Assembly: GCA_963682055.1 (NCBI GenBank)
Contig: OY821746.1
Coordinates: forward strand, 30,074,481 to 30,138,480
Direction: 5' to 3'
Length of the DNA: 64,000 nucleotides
Origin: Primula veris
Lineage: Eukaryota; Streptophyta; Magnoliopsida; Ericales; Primulaceae
Of the stretch, positions 1 to 13,182 are shown in pieces. Under the pieces are notes generated by a model. It was given only the letters and a program-made list of their open reading frames with translations. It had not been told where the DNA came from and did no database searches. A program made the translations under genes and the position numbers. Numbering within the stretch: position 1 is the first letter of the stretch; each line of letters begins with the position of its first letter.

Positions 1-441
1 TGGTGTAATCATCCTCGGAGGATTAGTTGGTAGTCGGGGCGACTGTCCGAGTACATGATCCTCGGGCATGACAAACTGATGAGCTTCGTCCGTTTGTAAA
101 CGAGCACCGGAGTTGACCGAGGCTGTAGGCAAAGAGACTCTTGAGCTCGGCCCTGCCTGGGACCCGGGTAAGCGTCTTCGTGCACGCCTTAATACGGGCA
201 CGTCTTGTTCGTCCTCCGAGGACGAAGGGTGTTCGTCGACAATCCCTTCAATGAAATGTTGGGGTGGTTCGACCGGTTGTTCTTGGTTGACGTAGGAGGT
301 TGTTGGTTGGTTTCCGGATTGGATAGCTTCATATCTGTCGCGGATGGCGAGTAGATCGTCGAGGTCTTGTTGGCTAATTTGCGCGTTTTGGTTATTGGTT
401 TCTATTATCTCGGGATGGGTTTCCTCTACATTGGTCACCAT
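1..441 (-). CDS. gag N-terminus of Ty3/Gypsy-type LTR retrotransposon (partial)
   Basis: On the minus strand an uninterrupted frame of 147 codons begins at the ATG at 439-441 (MVTNVEETHPEIIE...) and is still open at the window edge. It is rich in Gln, Pro, Glu and Arg, with an acidic DEHPSSSEDEQD stretch, as expected of the variable N-terminus of a plant gag protein. It lies about 60 bp downstream of a tRNA-Asp-type primer binding site, which fixes the element's orientation. The capsid, protease and RT regions are outside the window, so the lineage (Tat/Athila-like) is inferred only from the PBS. The intact frame suggests a fairly young copy. Confidence 0.7.
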   Translation of the reverse strand, partial: MVTNVEETHPEIIETNNQNAQISQQDLDDLLAIRDRYEAIQSGNQPTTSYVNQEQPVEPPQHFIEGIVDEHPSSSEDEQDVPVLRRARRRLPGSQAGPSSRVSLPTASVNSGARLQTDEAHQFVMPEDHVLGQSPRLPTNPPRMITP

Positions 442-502
442 TGTCGCTCGTCTGGCAGAGTATTGGTATTCGAATTCTAAACTAGTTGGGAACTAGATGA
501 TT

Positions 503-518
503 CCCGGAGACGGCGCCA
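503..518 (-). other. Primer binding site, tRNA-Asp type
   Basis: Read on the minus strand this is TGGCGCCGTCTCCGGGAA. It resembles the 3' end of plant tRNA-Asp (TGGCGCCGTTGCCGGGG) used by many plant Ty3/Gypsy elements. It lies two bases from the LTR end. Confidence 0.75.
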
Positions 519-520
519 TT

Positions 521-1092
521 TGATAAAGCCATAACTTTGGTCGGTCGCGTTAGGCTTTTCAACAATAATATAATAGTAAATCAACTGTAGATAATGGACA
601 CTTCCTGATCTTTATTATTGCTCGGATTATTATCCTTATTCGGACTATTACACTTGCTCGGATTAGTATCTCTATTTTACAATTGTGCTCGACTTGACTA
701 TTTAACCTCTCTTCTTGGTCTTTTTCCCCTTTTATTCGGTGCTCGGCTTTATCTCTACTCGGTTTATTTCTTGGCGTGATATGCCTTGACTAGTTTCTCT
801 CTTTTCTCAACTTCTATCTATATTTTTTGGATAGATTTTCTGGTCCATTTCTAGGAGGGGTAGTTGGCTATTTATAGGCAACTATGCCTCCTAGTATGTT
901 GACAAATGTCTTCATCCCAGGGGGTTTTTCAGACATGGGTCCCCAGTTGAGTGGGCTTGGGCTTTTGATGGTAATACCTTATTTTCCTATAAAAGGCATA
1001 AGATGACCCATTTAAGCGTTGGATACCCATTTATAAAGTGGGCTGATTATTACCCGAATAGCATATTCGGGTCCAATTTTTATGTTCTATCA
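521..1092 (-). mobile_element. 5' LTR of the Gypsy-type element
   Basis: The inner boundary is clear: on the minus strand the LTR ends ...TTATCA two bases before the PBS. The outer boundary is inferred at 1092, where the minus strand starts TGATAG and mirrors the inner end. This gives an LTR of about 572 bp. A minus-strand TATAAATA box lies at 869-876, placing the transcription start just left of it. The second LTR is off the window, so neither LTR identity nor the target duplication can be checked. Confidence 0.6.
869..876 (-). promoter_or_regulatory. TATA box of the LTR promoter
   Basis: TATAAATA on the minus strand inside the LTR, about 350 bp from the primer binding site. It suits the U3/R promoter of the retrotransposon. 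Confidence 0.5.
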
Positions 1093-1677
1093 CTCTGTAT
1101 TCGTCTTTGAAATTTGTGAAAGGTAACCACGGTTATGACTTTTTTGCCTAATGTAGCCATGGTACAAAATATGTGTGATTCAAACTAGTATAAGGTGTTG
1201 CATATTCGAATTGATCGTGACGAACAAGGGGTTTGTATATAATGTGATTTTAAGCATTTGCCTCGGTATTACTTTCGTAGTTCAAAGGTGGGTCATGAGA
1301 ATAGTATTTGTAGTGACACTCACCGTGCTTCAAATACGACTCCAACGGAATGTAAACAAGCATTGCCACATATTCCATTCTATTACACGGGACCTAAGTC
1401 CTAACCATACACAAACGATAAATGAAATGTTCATTCATTCATCCTAATCAAATGGTGGAGAGGTATGTACCTTTTAACTAATTGTTGATTATAATTTTCT
1501 CATAAAAACTCCATCATATGGTCTTCGGATGATTCAGTGAAGTCTATTATAGATGAAAATACTGCGAAAGTAAATAAAAATTTAAAAGAGGTAAAATGTA
1601 ACAATTTAAAAGTTAGGAACTTGTTGGAATTTTTATAACTTAGGGAATCTTGAAAACAAAGCTCATCGAGTTTACTA
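1093..1677. other. Intergenic, no recognised gene
   Basis: About 580 bp with one 90-codon open frame (1175-1447) that matches no family I recognise and has no exon-like context. It may be solo transposon debris beyond the LTR. Confidence 0.4.
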
Positions 1678-1912
1678 CTCGCTCCGTTTCCATTTAATTG
1701 TCCACTACGAAATTACGTGAAATTTTGACCGGTCAAGAACTTGTATCAAAATTGTCGGAATGAAAATTTTCAAAAATTGATCATATAGTTTAAATGTTAA
1801 ATTTTATGATTAGATTTTTTAAAAATTCATTTTGACAATTTTGATACAAGTTATAAGCCGGTCAAAATTGCACGTAGTTTCGTAGTGGACAATTAAGTGG
1901 GAACGGATGGAG
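1678..1912. mobile_element. Stowaway-like MITE (copy 1)
   Basis: Flanked by TA dinucleotides. The ends are inverted: CTCGCTCCGTTTCC on the left, and GGGAACGGATGGAG on the right, with further complementary blocks such as TTGTCCACTACGAAA and its reverse. A shared core (gacaattttgatacaagtt) recurs in the copies at 3.27, 37.2, 51.4 and 52.9 kb, so this is a small family. No coding capacity. Confidence 0.75.
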
Positions 1913-2400
1913 TATTATAAATCCAAATGTGATGGGGTAAATTAGTGAAATTCAGGGTAAATTAAGCGGAAGTGAACAAAAAATGATGATTAGAAAACCA
2001 TTTTAGGAAAAAATTATTCGTAAGATGAAGAAGATAAATCCACTGAGTTGAAGTTCTTTTAACTAAAATCTGTGATATTAAAAGAAAATAAAAAAGGCCT
2101 ACCTTTTTTGGTTGATTTTTTTTAAAACTTAGGCCGTTTGGAACTTCATCTGAATTAGATTTTATAAAGAACAATATTACACATGTTTGTATAATAGGTT
2201 TTATTAACTGCAAACAAGTCCCAAATCTTTCAGTAACTCAGAGGAAATACGACTAAATAATAAATTCAATCCTCTTGCACTCTATTTAACACTTTATCCT
2301 ACGTGGCACGATCAAAATGAAACTCGCATAGCATTGGTGACGTGTAGAGTGTGGTTTGGGATGTAAACAAATTGAAATTTTATAACTTAAAAAAACATTA

Positions 2401-3195
2401 GAGTATCCATTTGTTAACTTTTTATTGTTAACTAGTGACACATCATGATTTAAAAAACTATTAAATAATACATATGTATATTAATTTAAGCAATCACATT
2501 AGTTTTAATTTTAACAATATTATTTATTTTAATTAAAAATTAATTATTCAAAATATAGTACTGTGGATAACTGCTGGTAGAAAATAAATAGCAGTATGCT
2601 AGAGATAGAAAAAATATGCGTGAGAAATAACAGTTAATTGTGAATGTGAGTTGGACTTTTTTGGCATGTTATCAAGTAATAACAATTAAAAATATTGTTA
2701 TCTTTAACAATGTTTTTAACATATATAAAGTTAACGCACACTTTAACACAACTAATGGAAATACAAAATTGCATTGTTAGTTTACAATATAGATAACAAC
2801 ACTATTGTAGATACTCTTATATCTAACAATACATTTTTTTTCTCTCAGTTAGCTGTGTTAAAGTATGTGTTATATTTATAATTGTTAAAGATAATAATGT
2901 TTTTAATGTTTGTAATTGAGGATGTGACAACCACTATACAAAAAGTAATTAATTGTTAATATATAATCTGTGTTTCATGTTGATAATTACTCATATTTTA
3001 GTGAGCATTACCAAATCACTAATTAACGAGCTTTAAATTAATAATTAGTTTTAATTTAAATTAGATAAATTAGTTAAATTAAAACACTAATATGAATGCT
3101 AAATTTAAGTTACACATATGTTATTTAACATGTAATTATATGATGATGTGACAAAATTAATTATGTTAAAATTAACACAAGTATTATGGATGCTC
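2401..3195. mobile_element. Tourist/Harbinger-type MITE
   Basis: Terminal inverted repeats GAGTATCCAT... and ...ATGGATGCTC are bounded by the trinucleotide TTA on both sides (2398-2400 and 3196-3198). A 3 bp TTA target duplication with GAGCATCC-like termini is typical of PIF/Harbinger-derived MITEs. The interior is very AT-rich and partly self-complementary, so it may contain a nested insertion. No coding capacity. Confidence 0.6.
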
Positions 3196-3265
3196 TTACT
3201 AATCAATATTAACATAAAACTTTTCAAAAGAATTGAAGAAAACACTCCGTTTGAAAAAAAAATTA

Positions 3266-3495
3266 GTACATTCGTTCCCATTTAATTATCCACTACGAAA
3301 CTACGTATAATTTTGATCGACTTATAACTTGTATCAAAATTATCGAAATGATTTTTTTTAAAATTTAATCATAAAATTTAACATTTGAACTATATTATCA
3401 ACTTTTGAAAATTTTCATTTCGACAATTTTGATAAAAGTTTGTGACCGGTTAAAATTAAACAGTTTCGTAATATACAATTAAATAACAACTAGGT
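3266..3495. mobile_element. Stowaway-like MITE (copy 2, degenerate)
   Basis: It shares the first Stowaway copy's order of motifs: TTCCCATTTAATTATCCACTACGAAAC near the left and tttcgtaatatacaattaa near the right, with the acaattttgata core. The ends have diverged, so the boundaries are approximate. Confidence 0.55.
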
Positions 3496-5149
3496 AACAA
3501 TTTTATCCCATTATCTAATTGGCGCCTAGTCGGGGAGTCTAAGTGGCCTACACGCTAGGAAGGGCGTCACCTCCCATCTATCAATTATGTGACTACATAC
3601 AAGTTTATATTTGTGATTCGTTTGTCTTGCACTACAAAAGTGGGTTTGGTACCAACTATTGTATTGGTGACACCTTCAGTCCTTTTTTCTTTTATTTTGT
3701 ATTAATTTTTCTCTTTAATTACTGTATAAAGAGTTTTTTTTTTCTTTTATGATTTTTTTTGTTAGTTGGGGGAAATGGCCTAACACTAAAATACACTTAT
3801 TAAAAAGATATTTTTAATTAAATATGTTTGAAAGGGACATAAAACTTAAATAATTTAGTAAAAATAGGCAGACCTTAATTTTTTACTTGTTGAAAACTGG
3901 TTCAAAATATTTTCAAATTAAAGTCTACAATAAAAAGCAAAAAGTGTATTATTATTGACTATTGTGTTGGAATCTAGCTTTCCGGGTTTTGAGCTCCAAT
4001 AATACTGGCCCACTTTTCTTTTATTTTAAATTTTACCAAAAATACAAAAAATAACAAATACTTACTAAGAGTATAAAAATATACAGTAAAAAATAACACT
4101 AGTATAGTAATATTATCACGTGATTTGTCAGACCCTCCATTGTTGTTGTTTTAAACCAACTAAAATGTACTTCTCTCTCTAAAAATCCAGATAGTAAAAC
4201 CCTTAAAAGGTAATTTTTGTTTAATTTTACTATTTATTTTTACCTTGTTTGTTATGATCCAGCAGTTAATATTTCAGCTAATTTGATATATGCTTTGCAT
4301 TTTTTTTATTTTTTTATGTAGTTAGGTTTTATGTGTTGGTACATTTATTTTTTATAATTAAATTTTTGGTATATTAAATATTTTTCATTGCATTTATGAA
4401 AAGTAGTGACTAGTGGCTTCAACACTTGAATGGATAATTCTGCAAAAAATATTACAAAGTTGCTCGATTTTGGTTTGGATTTAAATAAAACTGTTTAAAA
4501 TGTTGAACCCAGCTGCTAATGCAGTTCATGAATTACGCGTTTTTATAAATTTTTGGCATTGTTTGGTTGCGCTAGTATTAGTCGCGGGGCTAACAACCAG
4601 CTCACGTTGCGTGTGGGTTTTTGAAAATAGGTCGACTCGAAATTGGACTGATTTGATACTAAATGCTTTTATTTAGCGTCATTTGTAGCCCGGACGGGAT
4701 ATTTGGTCTTGTGGCAAATGACACCGCCAAACACATCATTTATGGGGTCCATAGGGGTGGCTAGTCCAATCCCGACCTCTACTTGTGCAACCCATATAGA
4801 TATGTAGTACTTTATGTTCGGGAACAAACTTAAACATAGCCAGTCGATTCGGTACAAAATTTGCATTGGTTGTTTTATTGGTATTTGATAGTTAGGTTGT
4901 TTCAAAACATTTGTGGTCCACATGTATAGTTTTATTGCTCTACTTTTGAGGGTAGTGTTTGATTATTATCCTTATCTTCCAATTTTTTTTTATTTTTATT
5001 TACTTAAATTTCAAGGGTTTGTTATCTTTGCCATACTACATGTGAAGTTATACTTAATGACATCAATGGGATGTTTTTTTTTTTTTTTTTCTGGTGCAAG
5101 CTTTCAAAAATATTAATCGTACCAATATGTGTTTGTTTGTTTTTTGCAG
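3496..5149. other. Upstream region and probable 5' UTR intron of the EFR3 gene
   Basis: No gene is visible. A pyrimidine-rich stretch followed by AAAACCCTTAAAAG and a GTAATTTT donor near 4210 looks like an untranslated first exon. The splice acceptor that leads into the first coding exon ends at 5149 (TTTTTTGCAG). The first exon position is inference. Confidence 0.35.
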
Positions 5150-5165
5150 TTTCGTGGCCTTCAAA

Positions 5166-8100
5166 ATGGGTTTTATTTCTAGGAAAATGATCCCAGCGTA
5201 CGATAGTATGTGCGTTTGTTGCCCGGCTCTGAGGTCGAGCTCTAGACAACCGGTTAAGCGTTATAAAAAGCTTCTTGCTGAAATTTTCCCAAAATCGCAG
5301 GTTAAGTTACCAACTTGAAGATTTTTTTTTTTCTTTGCATAGTTGACGATCCTCTCGTGTTTCTTAGAATTTTATCGGTGTTTTATCGTCTCAGTGATTT
5401 AAGCATTTTATCTTTTGAATTGATTGACACATTACTTGATGATCATGGTGATATAAGGTCTTCATTTTCAAGTGTAAATGTTTTTTTTTTTCTGATTGCA
5501 GGAGGGCCCTATAAACGAAAGAAGAATTCTGAAGCTATGTGAATATGCTGCTAAAAATCCTCTTAGAATTCCAAAGGTTATGTGCTTTCAGCCTATGTCC
5601 TACCATTTAACTAGACCAATGAGCTCGAACTTGTATTTACTGTGAGATACTGATGCTTATTTACTGGTTTACAATACAGATTGCAAGGTATCTTGAGCAA
5701 CGGTGCTTCAAAGAATTACGTTCTGATCACATCACATGCATTAATGTTGTAGCTGAAACATATATCAAGTTGCTTTGCTCGTGTAAGGAGCAAATGTAAG
5801 TTGTTTTTCCAGTCCAGTCAGTCTTTCATATGATTTATGAGTTATGAGTTATGAGTTATGACATATTACTGGAGGCAGGAAATATTAAATTTAATTTTCA
5901 GCATAAAACCAAAATATCTGAGATAATTCTCATTAGACGAGTTTTAACTAGACAGTAAACGTTGGTCTTTCTTTGCCTGCCTCAGCCGAATGCCAGCACA
6001 AAAATCGTGATGGGGCTTTAGTCTCATATTTATTAGAGTAACGATATAGGTAAAGACTTTTGAAACGCACCATTGCAGAGGCTAAATAATAGCCCATGAT
6101 GTACTTTGTATACTTTGATCAAAGGACTCTTCTTTAGTCTCTTTTGTTCAATAGAGTGTGTCAAAAAATCCCTGCCTATAACATTACTCTAATTATTAAT
6201 ATGCACTACAAACATAAGTACCAAGTTTCACTGGTTTATGCAGGGCCTACTTTTCTGCTAGTGTGCTGAATGTTGTAAATGAACTACTAGATGAGTCTAA
6301 GCCAGATGCCATCAATATGATTGGATGCCAGATGTTAACAAGTTTCATTTACAGTCAGGTAATAGTTTTTTTCCCACTCTGTGACCGCCCAGTACTTGCT
6401 ACTGCTTGTTATGTTCATCCCTCGTCATATCAAGTATGATACTTCGTAATAGACTCTAATAGCAATATTCTCGTTTTATCTTCATCCGTAAAAGGTCGAC
6501 GGATCATACACTTATAATATTGAAAAATTGACCAAAAAAGTATGCACCCTTGCCCATCACACTGGAGAAGAACATGAAAAGTGCTGTTTGAGGGCATCCA
6601 GCTTGCAGTGTCTTTCAGCCATGGTACTTCAATACTATAACTTTTCATTTGTTCTGTATGCAATTCCTTTTCCACAAAACTAACTGCTTTGGTGTTTTTC
6701 ACGGCCTGCCACTGTTTTCATTTTTATGGAACTATTTACACGAGCTTGATAACTTTTCTCCTACTGCAGCTATGGTTTATGACAGAGTTTTCACATATCT
6801 TTGCTGATTATGACAAGGTTGGTCTTTTCCTTTCTTATCCTTCTTTTCTTGTATGGGTATGTCGACATTGTAGGGATTATATACATGAGATAACAATTTT
6901 TTTGAGGGTTTAAATGCTTAGAAGTTTCTTTGAGCTGCTTTTTACCTGGTCGAATTTCTACGCGCAAATATAGCTTTAGGTCTCATTTTGTCTCTTAATG
7001 CATTTAGTTTCTCATTTTCTTATGTTATTCATGCATCACAATTTTTTTTGAACTTGAGAAAGGGAGATATATATTTTTGAACATATTATTGTGTTCCAAC
7101 ATTAAGTTTGTACATTTCTTTCTGCAGATTGCACACTCCATTTTAGATAACTACAATCCTGTCACAGCCAATGAGGAAGATGCAGAAGTGGCTTCACATC
7201 GCAATTGGGTCAATGAAATCGTTCGAAGTGAAGGAAGGCTGGGTGCTGACTGTGAAATGAATTCTAGCAGTTTGATTTTCAGATTACCACCAGAAAAGAA
7301 AGATCCTTCTCACTTGACCAGGTTAAAATCTTGAAGTAGCTGTTAAACGTAAATAAGAACTTTAATCTATTTAAAAGTATCATGTTTCACCACTCCTTTT
7401 AATTCATTGCGTTTTGTTTTCCTATTTTACTTCCGCAGAGAAGAGACAGAGTCACCAAAAGTATGGGTACAAATTTGTATCCAAAGAATGGTTGAGTTGG
7501 CAAAAGAGAGTACAACATTGCGCAAGATTTTGGATCCAATTTTCATCCATTTCGATCAGGGACGACATTGGGGTCCACAACACGGTTTGGCCTTGATGGT
7601 TCTATCTGATATGTGCTACTTCACTGGAAGTCCAGGTGAGTTAAATATCGTATAGGCTGACTTGTTTTCCATTCTAACGTCAGTGTTGTTTTCACAGCGT
7701 ACTTGTATTGGCACTATGCTTCAAGTATTAGTATAACACACCTAGTAGAAGGTCATTTTTAGTTTGTATGTCTGTAGTTGGTAAGTTTGACAAAAAGTAA
7801 CATTATTGTTATTGATATTTGCAGGGAATCAACAAGTGATTTTATCGAGTGTAATTCATCATTTGGACCAGAAACATATTTTACATGATTCCCATCTTAA
7901 ATTGAATATCATTCAGGTAGCTACAGCTTTAACTCGTCAAATTAGAGCTGGAGCTGTACTCTCGAATGTTGGATTTGTCAGCGAACTGTGCAGGCATTTA
8001 AGAAAATGTCTTAAAGAAACAATAAGATCTTTTGGTGATCAAGAGCTAGATTTGAATATATCACTTCAAAATGCCATCATACTTTGCTTATTCGAAGCTG

Positions 8101-11100
8101 CTAGTGGAGTAAGTGTTTCCTTATAGCTTCATATTTTGTGTGGTTTATTTGTTCTTTATAACTAGCACTAAAGGTGCTCTCTATTCTTGATCTCAGATTT
8201 CTGATCCAAGGAAACTATATGATATTATTGTGATGGCATTGGATAAGTTGCCTTCTGCTGAAGTTGATGCGAGGGCTACAATTAGATCACTGATCATTCT
8301 TGCCCATATGATTTCAATATCGTCTGCCTCTGCTGAACAGGTGAGGCGGTTTAATTATCTACGTGTTCATTACCTTTATCAAACCCACTAGTCCAGACTC
8401 CAGAGTTGTTTAGTGTGTGAGCAATGACTGCCTCAGATATTACTCAAAATTAGGTGTGACAGTACAAAAGAAAAGGTCAAAAGTGTTTTGTTACGCATTT
8501 CATCATTTGTGTTTGACATGTGAAGTATGCAAGACAATAAATATGCGAATGGGTAACCTCCCACATTGATGTTTCATTTGTGGGTTAGAAATTAGGAGGA
8601 ACCGATGATTCAATTTTTGTCATTTAACTTCTGCGTCCTTGTAATATATTTTTACTTAGAATGAGCACGTTGGCCTAACGATGCCATTTTTTCTTTAGGT
8701 ATTCCCGGAGGCACTTCTTGCTGAACTATTGAAAGCAATGGTTCACCCTGACGCTGAAGTACGTGTAGGGATGCATCGGCTTCTTTCTGCACTTCTAAAC
8801 CCAGGCTCTAATCATCAACTAAGTAAAATTTTCATTCAACCAAAGAAATCGCATTCCACTACTGCTTCGATTGCCACTCTGCTTGAAAGGCTTCGAACCG
8901 AAAATAGTGGGGACAAACTTGAAAGGAAGGGAGATAAATTAAGAGAAATGGACATTACTGAACACGAATGGAATCATGAGCATGCTACTGACGTTTCACC
9001 TAAATGTCATATATTTGGTTCTATCCTTAACAAGACAGCAGGTTCAACTAGCTTGCCCGAGGAGGTAACAATTTTGTTATTTATCATTAAAATCCTAGAG
9101 TTTTCAATGTTTATCTTTAGTTGAAGTTCTATTCAATAGCATTATGTGATTGATACAGGAGTCATCTATCATGAGATTAAGCGAGGACCAGATTACTCAG
9201 TTGTTGTCCTCCTGTTGGGTACAAGTCAATCTACCTGACAATCTATCCTCGAATATTGAAGCCATAGCTCATTCTTACTGCTTAATGCTTAACTATTCAC
9301 GCATGAAGGTAAAATATGTCATCTTTTCTTCTTCTTACTTCTGTTTTAAAATGAACAGGGTCGTTAATGTTCGATTAACTTGTCAGTTTCCATAAACGTG
9401 TCCTTCTATTCTTTATTTAAAAATATCTTAAATGTGGAAAGAATGTTTGCTCAAGGCTAACTGGATGTACTTTACCAATTTCAATTGTGGATGTACTTTA
9501 CCAATTTCAATTGTAGGAAAGAATGGAAATTCATCATTGGTTTAACTTCTATTTGTAGAACTTTTAATTAAGTTTTGGACAATTATGATAAATTATTTTG
9601 GGACAGTGAATGTACTTTTCTAAAGGGGGCCAAAATCGAAAATATGGTAACATATTGTAAGCATCCACTACTATATTTTTCCATATGACTGGGGTAATAT
9701 ATTTCCAAACATGTTGTAGTACTCTACCAATCATGTATTTTTTTTATCCCTTTAGCAGGTTTTATAGGAACATATAAAAACCTCTTTGCCCCTGTGTAGA
9801 GTAGTAATCTAAGATCAATTGATTGAATTTGGTTAGGCATAGTCAGTTTATTATATAGTCCGTGGGTGTATCAATAAGGACCAGGACTCCCTTTAAGGAG
9901 CTACATTTCAGTTTTTTCTTTTTTATGTTTTTGGTTCTTGTTTCTAGCAAATTAAGTTTAGATGTTGATTCCTGATTATATGGTCTCTACCGAGATTGTC
10001 AAAAATAGCTACATATAATTCAGTGCTACCAATCACAACATTTAAGACTCTTGTTTTTGCAGAACACACGGAAAAATGTAGTGATACGCTTTTTCCAGCT
10101 TCCTCTGTCCCTCTGGAACTTAGCTGGGAACCCAAAGAACTGTATGTTTGACTACATCCTTAAATATCTTCTTCAGTATATACTCTATATGGTAAAGCTT
10201 TCAGTTAGTCTGACAGTTTCTTTCATTCAGCCTCCTGGTCTCCTGCATACCAGAAACTTGTTCTTGTACTCTCAACATCGATGCTGATGTTTGCAGCAAA
10301 ATTATATCAGATACCTAGTTTGAGTGATCTACTCAAGTCCACTGCTGCCTTTAATGTGAGTTTCAATTACCATGCATGCATTATTAACATGGTAGAGGAA
10401 AAAAAATTCCAAATCAAAACTTCTTACTCACTCTCAGACAAAGTGATTATGTATAGATGCATAGGTTAATGAGTAGGTTAATGTCCACTATTCTTCTGAA
10501 GTTTTCAATATAGTGGCGAGACAGTTACTTTTTGTATGCATAGATTAAAGATTTTTTTTAGTTATTTATTTATTTATATGGTATAAGTAATAAAAGATTT
10601 TGTTCATCATTCCAGGAAGATTTCTATTTGCGTATTGGTCGTAACTTTCAGTTACATTTGAAGCCTCAAGCAGATTTGACAGGATTTGGTTCTGTTGAGG
10701 ATAATCAAAAGGACATATCATCATTATGTGATTTTCGGAAAGAATCTGACTATGACAAGACAATGATAAATATCTTGATTCAGAATTTATCTAGCATCGT
10801 TGAGGTCTGCTCCATTTTAAATAAAATCGCTTGACCTAAGAGGGAAAGGAGTAAATTAAATGAATATTATATCTAATTTCAGGCCAACTTCTTTTTATCT
10901 TTTTCTTTCAGCTCGAGGGTGATGACGTTGCTAAGCAGCTGTCAGATCCATTTACACCTGATGAGTCGTTCATGTATTATCCAAACACATTGGTCAATTT
11001 GGATCTATTTGAAGTGAATGCCGAATTGATAGAAAATCTATCTTGTGATGCGGTATGTTCTTTTCGGTTCCACCTTCATATTTTCACATTATAGTCACTT

Positions 11101-13182
11101 TGTTATCCTGTTAAACATACTAATCTCCAGCGTGTACTTACTCTTGAGTGTACTTATAATGTTTTATTGAGTTCGTTCTTATGTCTTCTTTCTTTATACT
11201 ATATTTAATATCTATAAATTTGGAAGTGCTAGAGATTGAAACTTGGTGACTTTTTTTTTGTATAATTAATAACCCACTTTTGTGCATACTTATATAGTGA
11301 ATTGTATGATATTATTTTAGGAAGAAAATGCTGCATTTCCTAATAAATTCAGGTATCGACTAAGTTTTTAATTCCCTTTGTTAACTATTCAATGTAATGC
11401 TTGCTTATGATACAGGATTTCATGACTTGTTCACCGGCGGAGGATTACGCAGTGAGTGAGTTTTCTGTTGCTGATCTGTCTCATGTTGTCAACATTGGAC
11501 AGCTTCTCGAATCTGTAATTCCCCTCTATCTCTTCTACTTGCTAAATTCCTTATACAAGTAAAACGAATTTTATTTGTTCAACATGTTTCCCTGCATGTG
11601 CCACCCACTATCTTTTGGAATACATATGGCTTCAATTTTAGTCTCGTTTTACTTTGTTGCTTTTAGTTTACTTGGTCATGCGGTCATGACCTACTGATCA
11701 AGGTATAGCCAATTAATTTTATCTTGTTAATGAACTAGGAAGGTCAATAGGTGATTCAAATGTCAAGGATTTTCGGGTACATGAAAAACCCTTGTTCATA
11801 AATTATACTTCTCACGTGTTGGGTTTCTCATTGGCTATTTTCTCTCTTAATTTTCTGAAATTAGTTATCCCTCAGTCAGTCTTACATCATTTAGTATCAA
11901 AGCTTTATCACAGTTAATACTTTGATTACGTCAATTGTTATGTATGATCTATCTGATTGATTGCCAAGAGATTTCTCACTATCACCCCTGTGGTGTCAAT
12001 CACCGCAGCTGTTGACTTGTATCGCCACCGTTAAGAGGTGGCTGTTGCCGCTTAGGCGGCATATAGGTGTTCATGACTGGCGGTGGGCGACCTAGATGAA
12101 ACGATCCTTTCACCGCTTAAGCCCCTGGGCCTTGCATTCAAAACCTCAACCCCGTCTAACGACTTTTAAAACCTTGATCTAAGTTGATGCTTGGTATGGC
12201 AATCACATACAAGTGTATAATTTGGTCGTCAATTGACCAGTATTCGAGGGTCTGATTAGTTTTCTTTTCAGAATTTTCAATAGATTTTAGTACTTACTTA
12301 GGTTACCAGATTTAAAGCGATCAATGTGTTGAAAGTAATTTCTTTAGTGTTGCTTTGATATATGTTAGTACATAACTTTGCAAACTGAGTAATGTCTGAA
12401 ACCATGTCGCAACCAGAGGTTTTTGCTTGCTGCCTCATGATTTTCCAGAACCCAAGCAGATCATGAAAACATAAACAAACACATCTTGTTTTTACAGGCA
12501 CTTGTGATAGCTGGTCAAGTTGCTGGAACATCTGTTACAGCCTCACCCCTTCCATATGACACCATGGCTAGTCAGTGTGAAGCTCTTGGGACTTGCTCAA
12601 GACAAAAGTTGTCAACCTTCTTGACCCAAGAAAAAAACCACGAAAAAACTTCCCAGAGAGGATTTTTAACATCTTTGGCCAGTGATTTTCCAGATGCTGC
12701 AAATGTAAGCTTACTTTGCTACTGAGTCATCGTCAAATTAGATTGTTGGGTTCTTGTTGGGGAAACTTCCTTAAGTTTAATAAGCTGCTTCATGTTTTAT
12801 CCAAAAAAGATCGTTGAAGAATCTTCAGATCTCTAGTTATTATTTTTGCTGAAATGCTCTTTTTGTAACTTTTATGCCAGACTTGCGAGTCATGTTTTTT
12901 TTTTCTTGTGATGTTTCGATTGCATATTTCAAACTGTATCCACATTTAGCTGAAAATCTTGCAAACGGATTGTACTATTTACTTAAATTTGATTATTTTC
13001 TATATTTTAAGCTTATTAATTTTTCGGTGCTTGTTGGATTCATTCTTTTTGTAATTCTAATGCAGATCGGCAATGTAGGGGGCTGTGCTCAGGTAGCTTC
13101 ACCGCCAAAGGACCCGTGGTTGTCTCTGAGGTTCCCCCCTGCTAGCCCTTTCGACAACTTCCTCAGAGCAGCTAGGTTTTAA
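5166..13182 (+). CDS. EFR3-like plasma-membrane scaffold protein (EFOP family)
   Basis: Nineteen coding exons join in phase: 5166-5300, 5502-5576, 5680-5795, 6244-6358, 6495-6623, 6770-6817, 7128-7321, 7439-7635, 7825-8108, 8197-8340, 8699-9064, 9159-9308, 10063-10141, 10231-10355, 10616-10804, 10912-11052, 11416-11514, 12498-12704 and 13066-13182. This gives 969 residues. The N-terminus MGFISRKMIPAYDSMCVCCP carries the Cys-16/18/19 cluster that in EFR3 proteins is S-acylated for membrane anchoring. It is followed by basic RQPVKRYKKLLAEIFP and helical ARM/HEAT-like repeats. In yeast, animals and plants EFR3 recruits phosphatidylinositol 4-kinase alpha to the plasma membrane. Family assignment is from the N-terminus and the plant-typical C-terminal segments (PPASPFDNFLRAA). 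The start is the first ATG after a clear acceptor. No frame damage seen. Confidence 0.9.
11322..11353 (+). other. Possible alternative (frame-shifting) exon in EFR3 intron 16
   Basis: A 32-base segment with a good acceptor (TATTTTAG) and a donor (CAG|GTATCG) sits between exons 16 and 17. Its length is not a multiple of three, so including it would shift exon 17. It may be chance. Confidence 0.2.
11960..12180. repeat. GC-rich repeat-like insertion in EFR3 intron 17
   Basis: A locally GC-rich stretch in an otherwise AT-rich 983 bp intron, with repeated CACCGC/CGCTTAAG words (caccgttaag, gccgcttaggcgg, caccgcttaag). No coding potential; it looks like transposon debris of unknown class. Confidence 0.3.

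Noticed and set aside
1175..1447. A 90-codon plus-strand gene
   Set aside because: No family resemblance, lies next to the LTR edge, and codon use looks random.
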